The notes beneath the pieces were generated by a model that worked only from the letters and a program-made list of their open reading frames with translations, was not told where the DNA came from and did not search any database. DNA of 64,000 nt from assembly GCA_947651825.1 (NCBI GenBank), contig CANTAQ010000001.1, positions 84,598 to 148,597 on the forward strand, given 5' to 3'. Position numbers and translations under genes: made by a program. Positions 54,552 to 63,368 of this stretch are shown in pieces. Numbering within the stretch: position 1 is the first letter of the stretch; the number at the start of each line of letters is the position of its first letter. This DNA comes from an uncultured Clostridium sp. (GTDB taxonomy: Bacteria; Bacillota; Clostridia; TANB77; CAG-508).

Positions 54552-55835
54552 TTATTTTACATTAATTTTATCTATTCCGCCCATATAAGGTCTTAAAACT
54601 TCTGGAATATTAATACTTCCATCTGGATTATAATTATTTTCTAAGAACGCTATTAACATACGAGGAGGAGCAACAACTGTATTATTTAATGTATGTGCAA
54701 AATAATTTCCTTTTTCTCCTCTAACACGTATTCCTAAACGTCTACTTTGAGCATCTGTTAGATTAGAGCAACTACCAACTTCAAAGTATTTCTTTTGACG
54801 AGGAGACCATGCTTCAACATCACAAGATTTTGCTTTTAAATCTGCTAAATCTCCAGAACAGCATTCAAGAGTACGAACTGGAATCTGCAAACTTCTAAAT
54901 AGTTCAACTGTATAACTCCACATTTTATCATACCATTCATAGCTTTCTTCAGGTTCACATACTACTATCATTTCTTGCTTTTCAAATTGATGTATTCTAT
55001 AAACCCCACGTTCTTCAACACCATGGGCACCTTTTTCTTTTCTAAAACATGGAGAATAAGATGTCATAGTATATGGTAAATCAGCCTTTTTTAATATTTG
55101 GTCTTTAAATTTACCAATCATAGAATGTTCACTTGTCCCAATCAAATATAAATCTTCACCTTCAATTTTATACATCATTGCATCCATTTCTTCAAAGCTC
55201 ATAACACCTGTTACAACATCACTTCTTATCATAAATGGAGGAATACAATAAGTAAATCCTTTATTTATCATAAAATCTCTTGCATAGCTAATAACAGCAG
55301 AGTGTAAACGTGCAATATCTCCAACTAAATAGTAAAAACCATTTCCTGCAACTCTACGAGCAGAGTCTAAATCTATTCCAGCAAGTTTTTCCATTATATC
55401 TGTGTGGTATGGAATTTCATAATCTGGAACAACGGGTTCTCCATATTTTTTTACTTCTACATTTTCGCTATCATCTTTTCCAATAGGAACAGAATCGTCT
55501 ATAATGTTTGGAATCTTCATCATAATATTTTTAATTTCATTTGCTAATTCTGCCTCAGATTTTTCATTATCAATCAATTGTGTATTAATTTCGTTAACTT
55601 CAGCTTTTATTTTTTCTGCGTCTTCACGGTTACCAGATTTCATTAAATTACCAATTTGAGAGCTTAGGGAGTTTCTACTAGAACGTAATTCGTCTCCTTT
55701 TAATTTAACTTCACGGTTCTTTTTGTCTAATTCTAAAACCTTATCTACTAATTCTAGTTTGTAATCCTGAAATTTCTTTTTCATATTTTCTTTAACTAAA
55801 TCAGGATTTTCTCTAATTAATTTGATATCTATCAT
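54552..55835 (-). CDS. serS: Seryl-tRNA synthetase
   Basis: Class II synthetase that charges tRNA-Ser. An N-terminal coiled coil (about 30-110) grips the tRNA; motif 2 is FRKEKGAHGVEERGVYRIHQF and motif 3 is PPRMLIAFLENN. 427 residues. GGAGTTGATGATATG lies at its start on the minus strand. The 140-base upstream region has no T-box. Confidence 0.96.
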   Translation of the reverse strand: MIDIKLIRENPDLVKENMKKKFQDYKLELVDKVLELDKKNREVKLKGDELRSSRNSLSSQIGNLMKSGNREDAEKIKAEVNEINTQLIDNEKSEAELANEIKNIMMKIPNIIDDSVPIGKDDSENVEVKKYGEPVVPDYEIPYHTDIMEKLAGIDLDSARRVAGNGFYYLVGDIARLHSAVISYARDFMINKGFTYCIPPFMIRSDVVTGVMSFEEMDAMMYKIEGEDLYLIGTSEHSMIGKFKDQILKKADLPYTMTSYSPCFRKEKGAHGVEERGVYRIHQFEKQEMIVVCEPEESYEWYDKMWSYTVELFRSLQIPVRTLECCSGDLADLKAKSCDVEAWSPRQKKYFEVGSCSNLTDAQSRRLGIRVRGEKGNYFAHTLNNTVVAPPRMLIAFLENNYNPDGSINIPEVLRPYMGGIDKINVK

Positions 55836-55990
55836 ATCATCAACTCCTTTAATATAGTATTTTACTATATTTTAAGAGATTTTGCAATAATTTTCCAAAT
55901 TAACTATTGCTTATTGAATTTTAATTGCAAAAAAAGACAATATAAGATATAATATTTTAGTATAAAACAAAAGAAAGGATGAAAAAATTT

Positions 55991-57034
55991 ATGAAAGAGA
56001 AAAAATATTTAAAAATAAGTTTAGGAACAGGAATTCTATTAGCACTAATAGTTATACTTATTGTAGCATTAGTAGGAATGTATTTTTATTATAATCCTAA
56101 AAAGGATGAAAAATTTGCAGATACTAATACAAATTTACCAAGTGAAATGGATGAAAATACTACACAAAAAGATACTAATATTTCAAAAGAAGAAAATAAA
56201 CAATCTAATAATACAGTTAAAAATCCTTATGAAAAATATAGTGATTTAGAGTGGGAATGTGATGAAAAAAATATAAAGTTGGAAATAGCTAAAAATGAAG
56301 AGTATATAATTGAAGGCGGAGTGCTATATTTTGAAAAAGACGGAGAAAGACAAAAAATAAATTCAATTACTGATACTCCTAAATACATATCTGCTTTTAC
56401 AACAAATAGGATATCGCAAGTAAATGTACTAACAGAAGAAGGTACCGTTTGGAGACTTGGTAAAATCAATAAAAATGATTTTGATGATGCAGATAGCCTA
56501 TTGTCTTATGGAAAAATTGGAGAATTTAAAAAGGTTAATTTTAAAGACAAAGTAGTCAATATAACTTATGGAGATTTGTTACTTATAGATTATAGTGGCT
56601 ATTATTATTTATTAGAAAATGGTGACTTAGTTAATGATAAAGGGACAAGTTATGATTATTTAAAAGGAGATTTTACAAAAAATATTGGAGAAGAAATACA
56701 ATCACAACTATTTATAAGTCCTGATAATACTATTTCTTATTTTGATTATGACACTCAAAAATACAATAAAATAAGGAATGAAAAGAACACAATTATAAAG
56801 GTAAAAACTGTATTTATGTCTTATGACAATGAATTAATAACTTTTTTAATTGATGAAATAGATACATTGTATTATATAGATGAAGTTGATGGATTTATTG
56901 CTAAAAAATATAATGATATAAGCAATGAACCAGTAAAGTCAGTTATATATAATAATTCAGACCAACTAAAAATAATCTTTACTGACAATAAAGAGCTGGT
57001 AGTGGATGGTATATTGGAAGTTTATGAATTATAA
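55991..57034 (+). CDS. Membrane-anchored protein of unknown function
   Basis: 347 residues. One N-terminal transmembrane helix (ISLGTGILLALIVILIVALV, about 9-28), an Asn/Thr/Glu linker to about 75, then an extracellular part rich in aromatic and acidic residues with short strand-like repeats such as ISQVNVLTEEGTVWRLG and LLIDYSGYYYLLENGDLV, resembling degenerate beta-propeller (RCC1-like) blades. That likeness is weak. ATG 55979 sits at the GAAAGGA binding site, so ATG 55991 is preferred. It ends at a terminator. Confidence 0.7.
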   Translation: MKEKKYLKISLGTGILLALIVILIVALVGMYFYYNPKKDEKFADTNTNLPSEMDENTTQKDTNISKEENKQSNNTVKNPYEKYSDLEWECDEKNIKLEIAKNEEYIIEGGVLYFEKDGERQKINSITDTPKYISAFTTNRISQVNVLTEEGTVWRLGKINKNDFDDADSLLSYGKIGEFKKVNFKDKVVNITYGDLLLIDYSGYYYLLENGDLVNDKGTSYDYLKGDFTKNIGEEIQSQLFISPDNTISYFDYDTQKYNKIRNEKNTIIKVKTVFMSYDNELITFLIDEIDTLYYIDEVDGFIAKKYNDISNEPVKSVIYNNSDQLKIIFTDNKELVVDGILEVYEL

Positions 57035-57063
57035 AAAATATATAAATAGAAATTATATACTAG

Positions 57064-57090
57064 AGAGTGCATATTTTTAGGCACTCTTTA
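57064..57090 (+). terminator. Terminator before pgsA
   Basis: AGAGTGC pairs with GCACTCT on a ten-base loop with T after it. Confidence 0.75.
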
Positions 57091-57180
57091 ATTATTGTTT
57101 ACTTTTTTTCAAAATAACCGTTGTTTTCTTTTAAGAAATTATATATAATAGTAAAAAATAATTTGATAGGAGTGTTTATT

Positions 57181-57771
57181 ATGAACTTACCAAATAAACT
57201 TACAATATTTAGAATAATCTTAGTACCAATAATGGTTATAATACCTTTTTTAGGAATACAAGGAAACTTATGGAATATTCCAATCCAAAACTTAATTATA
57301 ATTGCAATATTTGCAGTAGCATCATATACAGACCATTTAGATGGTAAAATAGCAAGAAAGCATAATTTAGTTACTACATTTGGAAAATTTGCAGATCCTC
57401 TTGCTGATAAAATTTTAGTACTATCTGCAATGCTTATGTTAGTAGAAATGAGTAAAATTCCTGCATGGATTCCAATTATAGTGTTAACAAGAGAATTTGT
57501 AGTATCTGGATATAGATTGATTGCTGTAGAAAAAGGTGGAAAAGTAATTGCAGCAAATATTTGGGGAAAAATTAAAACAGTTACACAAATGATTGCAATA
57601 ATATTAACATTTATCGATTTACATACATTCTTCGGATTTGTTTCAGAAGGTTTAACAGGATATGAATTAGCAATTAACATATTAGCATCTTCTTTTATGG
57701 TAATATCAACTATTGCAGCAGTATTTTCTGGAGTAAACTATTTAAAAGGTTGTAAAGAATTATTTGAATAA
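57181..57771 (+). CDS. pgsA: CDP-diacylglycerol--glycerol-3-phosphate 3-phosphatidyltransferase
   Basis: Membrane enzyme of phosphatidylglycerol synthesis. The CDP-alcohol motif D-G-x2-A-R-x8-G-x3-D-x3-D is complete in DHLDGKIARK...FGKFADPLAD (about residues 57-84). Helices occur at about 10-30, 35-55, 80-105 and 165-190. 196 residues. GGAGTG ahead of ATG 57181 sets the start. Confidence 0.94.
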   Translation: MNLPNKLTIFRIILVPIMVIIPFLGIQGNLWNIPIQNLIIIAIFAVASYTDHLDGKIARKHNLVTTFGKFADPLADKILVLSAMLMLVEMSKIPAWIPIIVLTREFVVSGYRLIAVEKGGKVIAANIWGKIKTVTQMIAIILTFIDLHTFFGFVSEGLTGYELAINILASSFMVISTIAAVFSGVNYLKGCKELFE

Positions 57772-57783
57772 AAGGCGGTTTTT

Positions 57784-59763
57784 ATGAATAAAGAACAAGC
57801 GAAAAAAAGGATAGAAGAATTAAATAAACTAACAGCATATTATGCAAAAAAGTATTATGATGATGATAAGCCCGAAATAACAGATTTCGAATATGATATG
57901 CTAATGGTAGAATTACGAAACTTGGAAAAGGAATTTCCTGAATTTTCATCAAAAGATTCTCTTACTAAAAAAGTGGGAGGTACTGTAAAACAAGGTTTTT
58001 CTAAAGTAGAACACGAAGTTCCACTTCAAAGTCTTCAAGATGTATTTTCCATTACTGAAGTAGAAGAATTTGATGCAAGAATGCATAAAACAGCTGAAAA
58101 TATATCATATGTAGTAGAAACTAAAATAGATGGATTATCTGTTAGTTTGGAGTATAAAAACGGAAGATTTGTTAGGGGAGCAACAAGAGGTAATGGATTA
58201 ATAGGAGAAGATGTAACTAACAATTTAAAAACAATAAAAAATATTCCAAAAGAACTAAAAGAACCTATTGATATTACTGTTAGAGGAGAAGTCTTTATAG
58301 GAAAAGATGCTTTTCAAAAGCTAAACGAAAATTTAGATGAAGATGAAAAGTTTGCAAATGCTAGAAATTTAGCTGCCGGTTCTTTAAGACAGCTAGATAG
58401 CACAATAACTGCTACAAGGCCATTAGATATCTTCATATTTAATGTTCAAAAATGCAAAAGTAAAACGTTCACTTCTCATTATGAATCATTAGAATATTTA
58501 AAAGAAATAGGATTTAATGTAAATCCTGTATTAATTTATTGTAAGAATATTAAAGAAGTAGAAGATGCAATAAATTCTATTGCAAAAAAAAGAGAAAAAC
58601 TTAATTTTGGAATAGATGGAGCAGTTATAAAAATAGATGATTTAAAACTTAGAGAAGAATTAGGAACTAACTTTAAATCTCCAAAGTGGGCAATCGCATA
58701 CAAATATCCTCCAGAGCAAAAAGAAACAACTTTAAAAGATATTATATGTCAAGTTGGAAGGACAGGTGTTATAACACCAATGGCAATATTAGAGCCAGTA
58801 ATTGTAGCAGGTTCTACAATCTCTAAAACTACTCTTCATAATGAAGATTTTATAAAAGAAAAAGACTTAAAAATAGGAGATAGAGTAATAATTCAAAAAG
58901 CTGGTGATGTTATTCCAGAAGTTGTAAAGGCATTACCAAAAAAGAGAACTGGCGAAGAAAAAGAATTTGTAATGCCAACAGTTTGCCCAATATGTGGAGC
59001 TCCTGCAATAAGAACACCTGGTCAAGTTGCAACAAAATGTATAGGAATAGAGTGTCCTGCAAGAAACCTAAGAAATATTATTCATTTTGCTTCAAAAGAG
59101 GGGATGAATATAGAAGGCTTAGGAGAAAAAATAATAGAACAATTAATGGAACAAGGACTAATAAATAGTATAGCCGATATTTATTCCTTGAAAAAAGATG
59201 ATATTGCAAGTTTAAAAAAAGATGGTCAGAAATTTGCTGAAAATTTAATAAACGCAATTGAAAAAAGTAAATCTAATAGTTTAGATAAATTAATAACAGC
59301 CTTAGGAATAGAGCAGGTTGGTGCTAAATCTGCTAAAATTTTAGCAAAAAAATTCAAGACGATGGATAAACTTTCAAATGCTCAATCTGCTACTTTAACT
59401 TTTATAGATGATATAGGCGAAATAACTGCAAATAGCATACAAGAATTTTTTATTCAAGACCAAACAAAAGATTTACTAAAAAAATTAAAATCAGCAGGTG
59501 TTAATATGAAACAAATTGAAGACGAAGAAAGTGATGAAAGATTTCTGGGTAAAACATTTGTATTAACTGGTACTTTAGAAAATTATACTAGAGACGAAGC
59601 AAGTGAAATTATAGAAAAATTTGGCGGGAAAGTTTCTGGTTCGGTATCAAAAAAAACAAGCTATGTATTAGCAGGAGAAGAAGCAGGAAGTAAACTTATA
59701 AAAGCACAAACATTGGGAATTACAATACTTACTGAACAAGATTTTAAAGATATGATAAAATAG
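57784..59763 (+). CDS. ligA: NAD-dependent DNA ligase
   Basis: Seals nicks in DNA during replication and repair. The adenylated lysine lies in ETKIDGLSVSLEY (Lys114); AATRGNGLIGEDVT-type motif III and IV regions follow as RGATRGNGLIGEDVT; a four-cysteine zinc finger (CPICG ... CIGIECP) is near residue 405; helix-hairpin-helix repeats and a C-terminal BRCT domain (about 585-659) complete it. 659 residues is normal. It lies 12 bases after pgsA. Confidence 0.97.
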   Translation: MNKEQAKKRIEELNKLTAYYAKKYYDDDKPEITDFEYDMLMVELRNLEKEFPEFSSKDSLTKKVGGTVKQGFSKVEHEVPLQSLQDVFSITEVEEFDARMHKTAENISYVVETKIDGLSVSLEYKNGRFVRGATRGNGLIGEDVTNNLKTIKNIPKELKEPIDITVRGEVFIGKDAFQKLNENLDEDEKFANARNLAAGSLRQLDSTITATRPLDIFIFNVQKCKSKTFTSHYESLEYLKEIGFNVNPVLIYCKNIKEVEDAINSIAKKREKLNFGIDGAVIKIDDLKLREELGTNFKSPKWAIAYKYPPEQKETTLKDIICQVGRTGVITPMAILEPVIVAGSTISKTTLHNEDFIKEKDLKIGDRVIIQKAGDVIPEVVKALPKKRTGEEKEFVMPTVCPICGAPAIRTPGQVATKCIGIECPARNLRNIIHFASKEGMNIEGLGEKIIEQLMEQGLINSIADIYSLKKDDIASLKKDGQKFAENLINAIEKSKSNSLDKLITALGIEQVGAKSAKILAKKFKTMDKLSNAQSATLTFIDDIGEITANSIQEFFIQDQTKDLLKKLKSAGVNMKQIEDEESDERFLGKTFVLTGTLENYTRDEASEIIEKFGGKVSGSVSKKTSYVLAGEEAGSKLIKAQTLGITILTEQDFKDMIK

Positions 59764-59782
59764 TATCGGAAGGATAAATAAT

Positions 59783-60019
59783 ATGGAAGATTACACTTTT
59801 GAAAGATTATGGAAAGAACTAAACGATGGATATCAAATATATTATACATATATGGATAGAAGGTATGTATTGACTAAGTTATCTAAAAATTGTTATTCTA
59901 GAGAGCTAGTAAACCATAATGGAAAAGGACCTCATCCAAAAAGTCAAATAGTTACACTAAAATCTGTAAAAGAATTATTTGACTTTATGGAAGATATAGA
60001 ATATAAAGTCAACTTATAA
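59783..60019 (+). CDS. Small conserved hypothetical protein
   Basis: 78 residues, acidic start ([33 protein letters not shown]) and no membrane helix. I do not recognise the family. It has GAAGG nearby, and it lies between ligA (19 bases upstream) and dtd (11 bases downstream), so it is likely real and translated. Confidence 0.7.
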   Translation: MEDYTFERLWKELNDGYQIYYTYMDRRYVLTKLSKNCYSRELVNHNGKGPHPKSQIVTLKSVKELFDFMEDIEYKVNL

Positions 60020-60030
60020 GGAGGATATTT

Positions 60031-60468
60031 ATGAGAGCAGTTATACAAAGAGTAAAAAATGCAGATGTAAAAGTAGACGGAAAAACAACAGGAGAAATAG
60101 GAGAAGGACTATTAATTTTATTAGGAGTTGGACCTGAAGATACAGAAGAAAATGCAGATACTCTTATAAAAAAAATTTGTAATTTAAGAATATTTAGAGA
60201 TGAAAATGATAAAATGAATTTATCTATAAAAGATATTGATGGAGAAATTTTGGTAGTCTCACAATTCACACTATATGCAGATTGTACAAAAGGTAATAGA
60301 CCAAGTTTTGTAAATTCTGCACCTCCTGATAAAGCTGAAAAATTATATGAGTACTTTAAAGAAAAGTGTAAATTAGAAGTTAGGAAAGTAGAATGTGGAA
60401 TTTTTGGAGCAGATATGAGGGTTAGCTTATTAAACAACGGACCTGTAACTATAATATTAGAAAGATAA
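60031..60468 (+). CDS. dtd: D-aminoacyl-tRNA deacylase
   Basis: Hydrolyses D-amino acids wrongly attached to tRNA. The [17 protein letters not shown] motif (about residues 78-94) and the C-terminal NNGPVTI (the Gly-cisPro loop) are the family signatures. 145 residues. AAGGAGG precedes the ATG. The DUF5662 gene follows closely. Confidence 0.95.
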   Translation: MRAVIQRVKNADVKVDGKTTGEIGEGLLILLGVGPEDTEENADTLIKKICNLRIFRDENDKMNLSIKDIDGEILVVSQFTLYADCTKGNRPSFVNSAPPDKAEKLYEYFKEKCKLEVRKVECGIFGADMRVSLLNNGPVTIILER

Positions 60469-60483
60469 GGATTGACAAACAAA

Positions 60484-61017
60484 ATGAGTAATATAATAAA
60501 ACATTTTAATTTAATAACAAAACATAAATGGAATGTATTTAAACTATGCCTAAAAGCAGGAATTCCCTTTAGAGGATTAATTCACGATTTATCAAAATAT
60601 TCACCAACTGAATTTATAGAATCTATTAAGTTTTATGTTGGAACACATAGTCCTATAACAGAAGCCAAAAAAACTAATGGCTATTCTAAAGCATGGTTGC
60701 ATCATAAAGGAAGAAATAAGCACCATTATGAATATTGGTATGATGCAACAGCACCTGAAAAAACACCAATAATTCCTTACAAATACGCAGTAGAAATGGT
60801 ATGTGATACTTTGGCTGCAGGTAAGACATATTTGGGTAAATCTTGGACTAATTCTAGTCAATTAGATTATTGGAATAAGACAAAAGACCTAAGGTATATC
60901 AATCAAAAAACAGCAAAATTTTTAGAAGCGGTTTACATTCAAGTTAGCAAGTATGGAATCGACAAAACTATTACTAAAAAAAACTTGAAAAATTTATATA
61001 ACAGCTTTTGTAACTAA
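60484..61017 (+). CDS. DUF5662-like protein with HD-type His/Asp motifs
   Basis: 177 residues of the DUF5662 type. FRGLIHDLSKYSPTEF (about 30-45) and KAWLHHKGRNKHHYEYW (about 70-86) hold clustered histidines and an aspartate typical of HD-like metal sites. Function unknown; phosphohydrolase activity is inference. TTG 60472 is too near the weak binding site, so ATG 60484 is preferred. It ends before the tRNA-5S cluster. Confidence 0.75.
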   Translation: MSNIIKHFNLITKHKWNVFKLCLKAGIPFRGLIHDLSKYSPTEFIESIKFYVGTHSPITEAKKTNGYSKAWLHHKGRNKHHYEYWYDATAPEKTPIIPYKYAVEMVCDTLAAGKTYLGKSWTNSSQLDYWNKTKDLRYINQKTAKFLEAVYIQVSKYGIDKTITKKNLKNLYNSFCN

Positions 61018-61092
61018 ATGAATTGTTGTTTTTAATAATACCCTTGCAAATTAAATAGAACTATAGTATAATTTAGCAGTAATGGTATTTAT

Positions 61093-61168
<76 letters not shown>

Positions 61169-61364
61169 TTAATTAAAATTTATCATACACTAACAAATTA
61201 ATGATATAAATATTCAAATAAGTGTAAATATTAAGAAAGTTTTTATATAAATATACCCAGGCAAAAGATTTCATAAGATAACGATATAACATTTAACTAT
61301 AATTTTTCAAAAAAATGTATAAAAAGTATTGAATTTTATAAAAATATAGTATATAATACCAAAC

Positions 61365-61478
<114 letters not shown>

Positions 61479-61484
61479 TTATAT

Positions 61485-61560
61485 TCCCCAATAGCTCAGT
61501 TGGTAGAGCGCTCGGCTGTTAACCGATAGGTCGTTGGTTCAAGTCCAACTTGGGGAGCCA
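61485..61560 (+). tRNA. tRNA-Asn (GTT anticodon)
   Basis: Cloverleaf of 76 bases with CCA encoded. The acceptor stem is TCCCCAA/TTGGGGA, the anticodon loop CTGTTAA with anticodon GTT. It begins six bases after the 5S end, so all three RNAs are probably one transcript. Confidence 0.95.
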
Positions 61561-61568
61561 TAAAAAAC

Positions 61569-61595
61569 AGATAGCAAAAGCTATCTTTTTTTTTT
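61569..61595 (+). terminator. Terminator of the tRNA-5S-tRNA unit
   Basis: AGATAGC pairs with GCTATCT on an AAAA loop followed by a run of nine T. Confidence 0.9.
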
Positions 61596-61721
61596 ACTAA
61601 TTGTCTTTATACTAATTTTATGATATAAATAAGAAAGATAAATTAAAGTTTTATTGATAAATAACGTAAAGTCCGAGATAATCTGAAAACTAATAAAATT
61701 TGTAAGTTATGGAGGTAATAA

Positions 61722-62273
61722 ATGGATATAGTTAAACAATCTCGAGATTTAATGTATAGTCAAACACAAATTAACAAAGCACCTTCTTGGAGATTGATAG
61801 AAATAGCTATACATAAAGGAAAAGAACTAGCAAAAAGATATAATGAAAATGAACAACTCATACTTGCATCTTTATATTTAGCTCATACAGTATTTGACCA
61901 AGTATGGGGAGGGGAAGTTCAAAAATCTCATCCAAAATTAAGTGCAGAATTTTCAAAAGAATATTTAGAAAAATGGAAAGTATCAGATGAAGAACAAAAA
62001 ATTATTTTAAATTCCATAGAGGCTCATCATAACCATATAAATGCAGAAACAAAAATTGCTGAAATTGTAAAAAATGCTGAATGCTTCAAATTTGTTACTG
62101 TAGAAGGAAGTTTAATTTGGCTACATGAATTAGGTTTAAGACAATTTGATTATGCTGAAGCAAAGAAAAGAGTTATAAAAAAAATGGAACAAAAAAGAGA
62201 ATTATTAACACTTGAAGATTGTATAAATGAGGCTGAACTAAATTGTAAAAAGATTTATGAATTATTTCAATAA
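61722..62273 (+). CDS. HD-domain protein
   Basis: 183 residues, mostly helical. ASLYLAHTVFDQVWGGE (about 45-61), SIEAHHNHI (about 100-108) and VKNAECFKF carry the His/Asp pattern of HD phosphohydrolases, with HT in place of the canonical HD pair, so activity is not certain. GGAGGT precedes the ATG. It may have been acquired: no related genes lie near it. Confidence 0.7.
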   Translation: MDIVKQSRDLMYSQTQINKAPSWRLIEIAIHKGKELAKRYNENEQLILASLYLAHTVFDQVWGGEVQKSHPKLSAEFSKEYLEKWKVSDEEQKIILNSIEAHHNHINAETKIAEIVKNAECFKFVTVEGSLIWLHELGLRQFDYAEAKKRVIKKMEQKRELLTLEDCINEAELNCKKIYELFQ

Positions 62274-62353
62274 AGTTTTGTCCATATGTTTAAGTTGCTA
62301 TGTTTATCATATTTTGATATAATATTTTAGAAAAAATATAAAGGAGAATAATT

Positions 62354-62764
62354 ATGAGAATATTTGTTATTTGTAGTAAAGCATTTTATAAAAATATTCC
62401 ACCAATAAAGGAAAAGTTAGAGGAAATGGGACATACTATAGAACTTCCAAATTCTTATTATGAACTAGATGCTGAAAATAATGCTTGGGCTTTAGGCTCT
62501 GAGGAACATACAAAATTCAAATCAAAAATGCTAAAGATGAGTGCTGAAAGAATGGGGAGAATGGATGCAGTACTAACACTAAACTTTGATAAAGATGGTA
62601 AGAAAAACTATATTGGAGGAGCAACTTTTTTAGAATTATATGAAGCATTTATGCAAGATAAAAAAATTTTTCTATATAACGATATTCCAGAAGGAATGTT
62701 ATTTGATGAAATTTCAGGATTTTCTCCAGTAGTAATAAATGGAGATTTAGATTTAGTAAAATAG
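62354..62764 (+). CDS. Nucleoside 2-deoxyribosyltransferase-like protein
   Basis: 136 residues with a flavodoxin-like start (MRIFVICSKAFYKNIPPIKEKLEEMGH) and DAVLTLNFDKDGKKNYIGGATFLELYEAF, the D...N...G.AT.E motif of the nucleoside 2-deoxyribosyltransferase superfamily. The usual catalytic glutamate fits the ELYEAF glutamate. The ligand is unknown. AAGGAG precedes the ATG, and a short ORF follows 17 bases later. Confidence 0.75.
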   Translation: MRIFVICSKAFYKNIPPIKEKLEEMGHTIELPNSYYELDAENNAWALGSEEHTKFKSKMLKMSAERMGRMDAVLTLNFDKDGKKNYIGGATFLELYEAFMQDKKIFLYNDIPEGMLFDEISGFSPVVINGDLDLVK

Positions 62765-62781
62765 TATAATTGGAGGGTAAT

Positions 62782-62853
62782 ATGATTAGGTATTCACGCA
62801 AAATGCATGGAGGAGAATTATGGGCAAAAATAGAAGTACTTGAAAATGTTTAA
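62782..62853 (+). CDS. Short ORF, possible leader or remnant
   Basis: 23 codons behind a perfect TGGAGGG ribosome binding site. The peptide (MIRYSRKMHGGELWAKIEVL...) is not recognised. It could be a truncated gene start or a regulatory leader: the RNA right after its stop can mask the next gene's binding site. Confidence 0.5.
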   Translation: MIRYSRKMHGGELWAKIEVLENV

Positions 62854-62896
62854 ACTCCTTTATTTATTATAATTAAATTTTAACTAATAGAGGAGT
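62854..62896 (+). promoter_or_regulatory. Hairpin that may hide the DUF2000 ribosome binding site
   Basis: ACTCCTTTATT (62854-62864) pairs with AATAGAGGAGT (62886-62896) with 11 pairs, one G-U. The second arm contains the AGGAG used by the gene at 62905. The loop is 21 bases, and no T run follows, so it is not a terminator. Confidence 0.5.
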
Positions 62897-62904
62897 AAAA
62901 TGTT

Positions 62905-63333
62905 ATGAATTATGAAGATAAAAAAATTGTAGGAATTATTGCATCAAATGTTGAACCTGCAGTTGCGCTAAATGTAATAGGACATTTAGCTATTTCAATA
63001 GGTAAATATTCTAACGAAGAAATAATGGGAAAACCAACAATAACAGATAAATCGGGAATAGAACATTTAGGAATTAGTCAATTTCCATTTATAGTTACAA
63101 AAGTAAAAGCTGGAAAGCTTAGAAATGCAATTGAAATTGCTAAAAATAATCCAAATTTGTTAGTTGCTGACTATCCTAGAGATATGTTGGAAACAAGAAC
63201 AGATAATGAGTTAGTAGAAGCAATTAGTTCCAAAGAAAATGAAAAATTAGAGTATTTAGGAGCACTTATATATGGCGATACAAAAGATGTAAACGAGATT
63301 ACTGGTAAATTTCAATTATGGAGACTAGATTAA
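62905..63333 (+). CDS. DUF2000-like protein
   Basis: 142 residues. VGIIASNVEPAVALNVIGHLAISIG (about 9-33) matches the DUF2000 family, which resembles peptidyl-tRNA hydrolase 2 in fold; HLGISQFPFIV and VADYPRDMLETRTD follow. Function unknown. ATG 62900 reads into a stop at once, so ATG 62905 is used. Possibly controlled by the hairpin just before it. Confidence 0.75.
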   Translation: MNYEDKKIVGIIASNVEPAVALNVIGHLAISIGKYSNEEIMGKPTITDKSGIEHLGISQFPFIVTKVKAGKLRNAIEIAKNNPNLLVADYPRDMLETRTDNELVEAISSKENEKLEYLGALIYGDTKDVNEITGKFQLWRLD

Positions 63334-63368
63334 ATAAAACTATTATTATATATTAAGGAGAAATTTAA

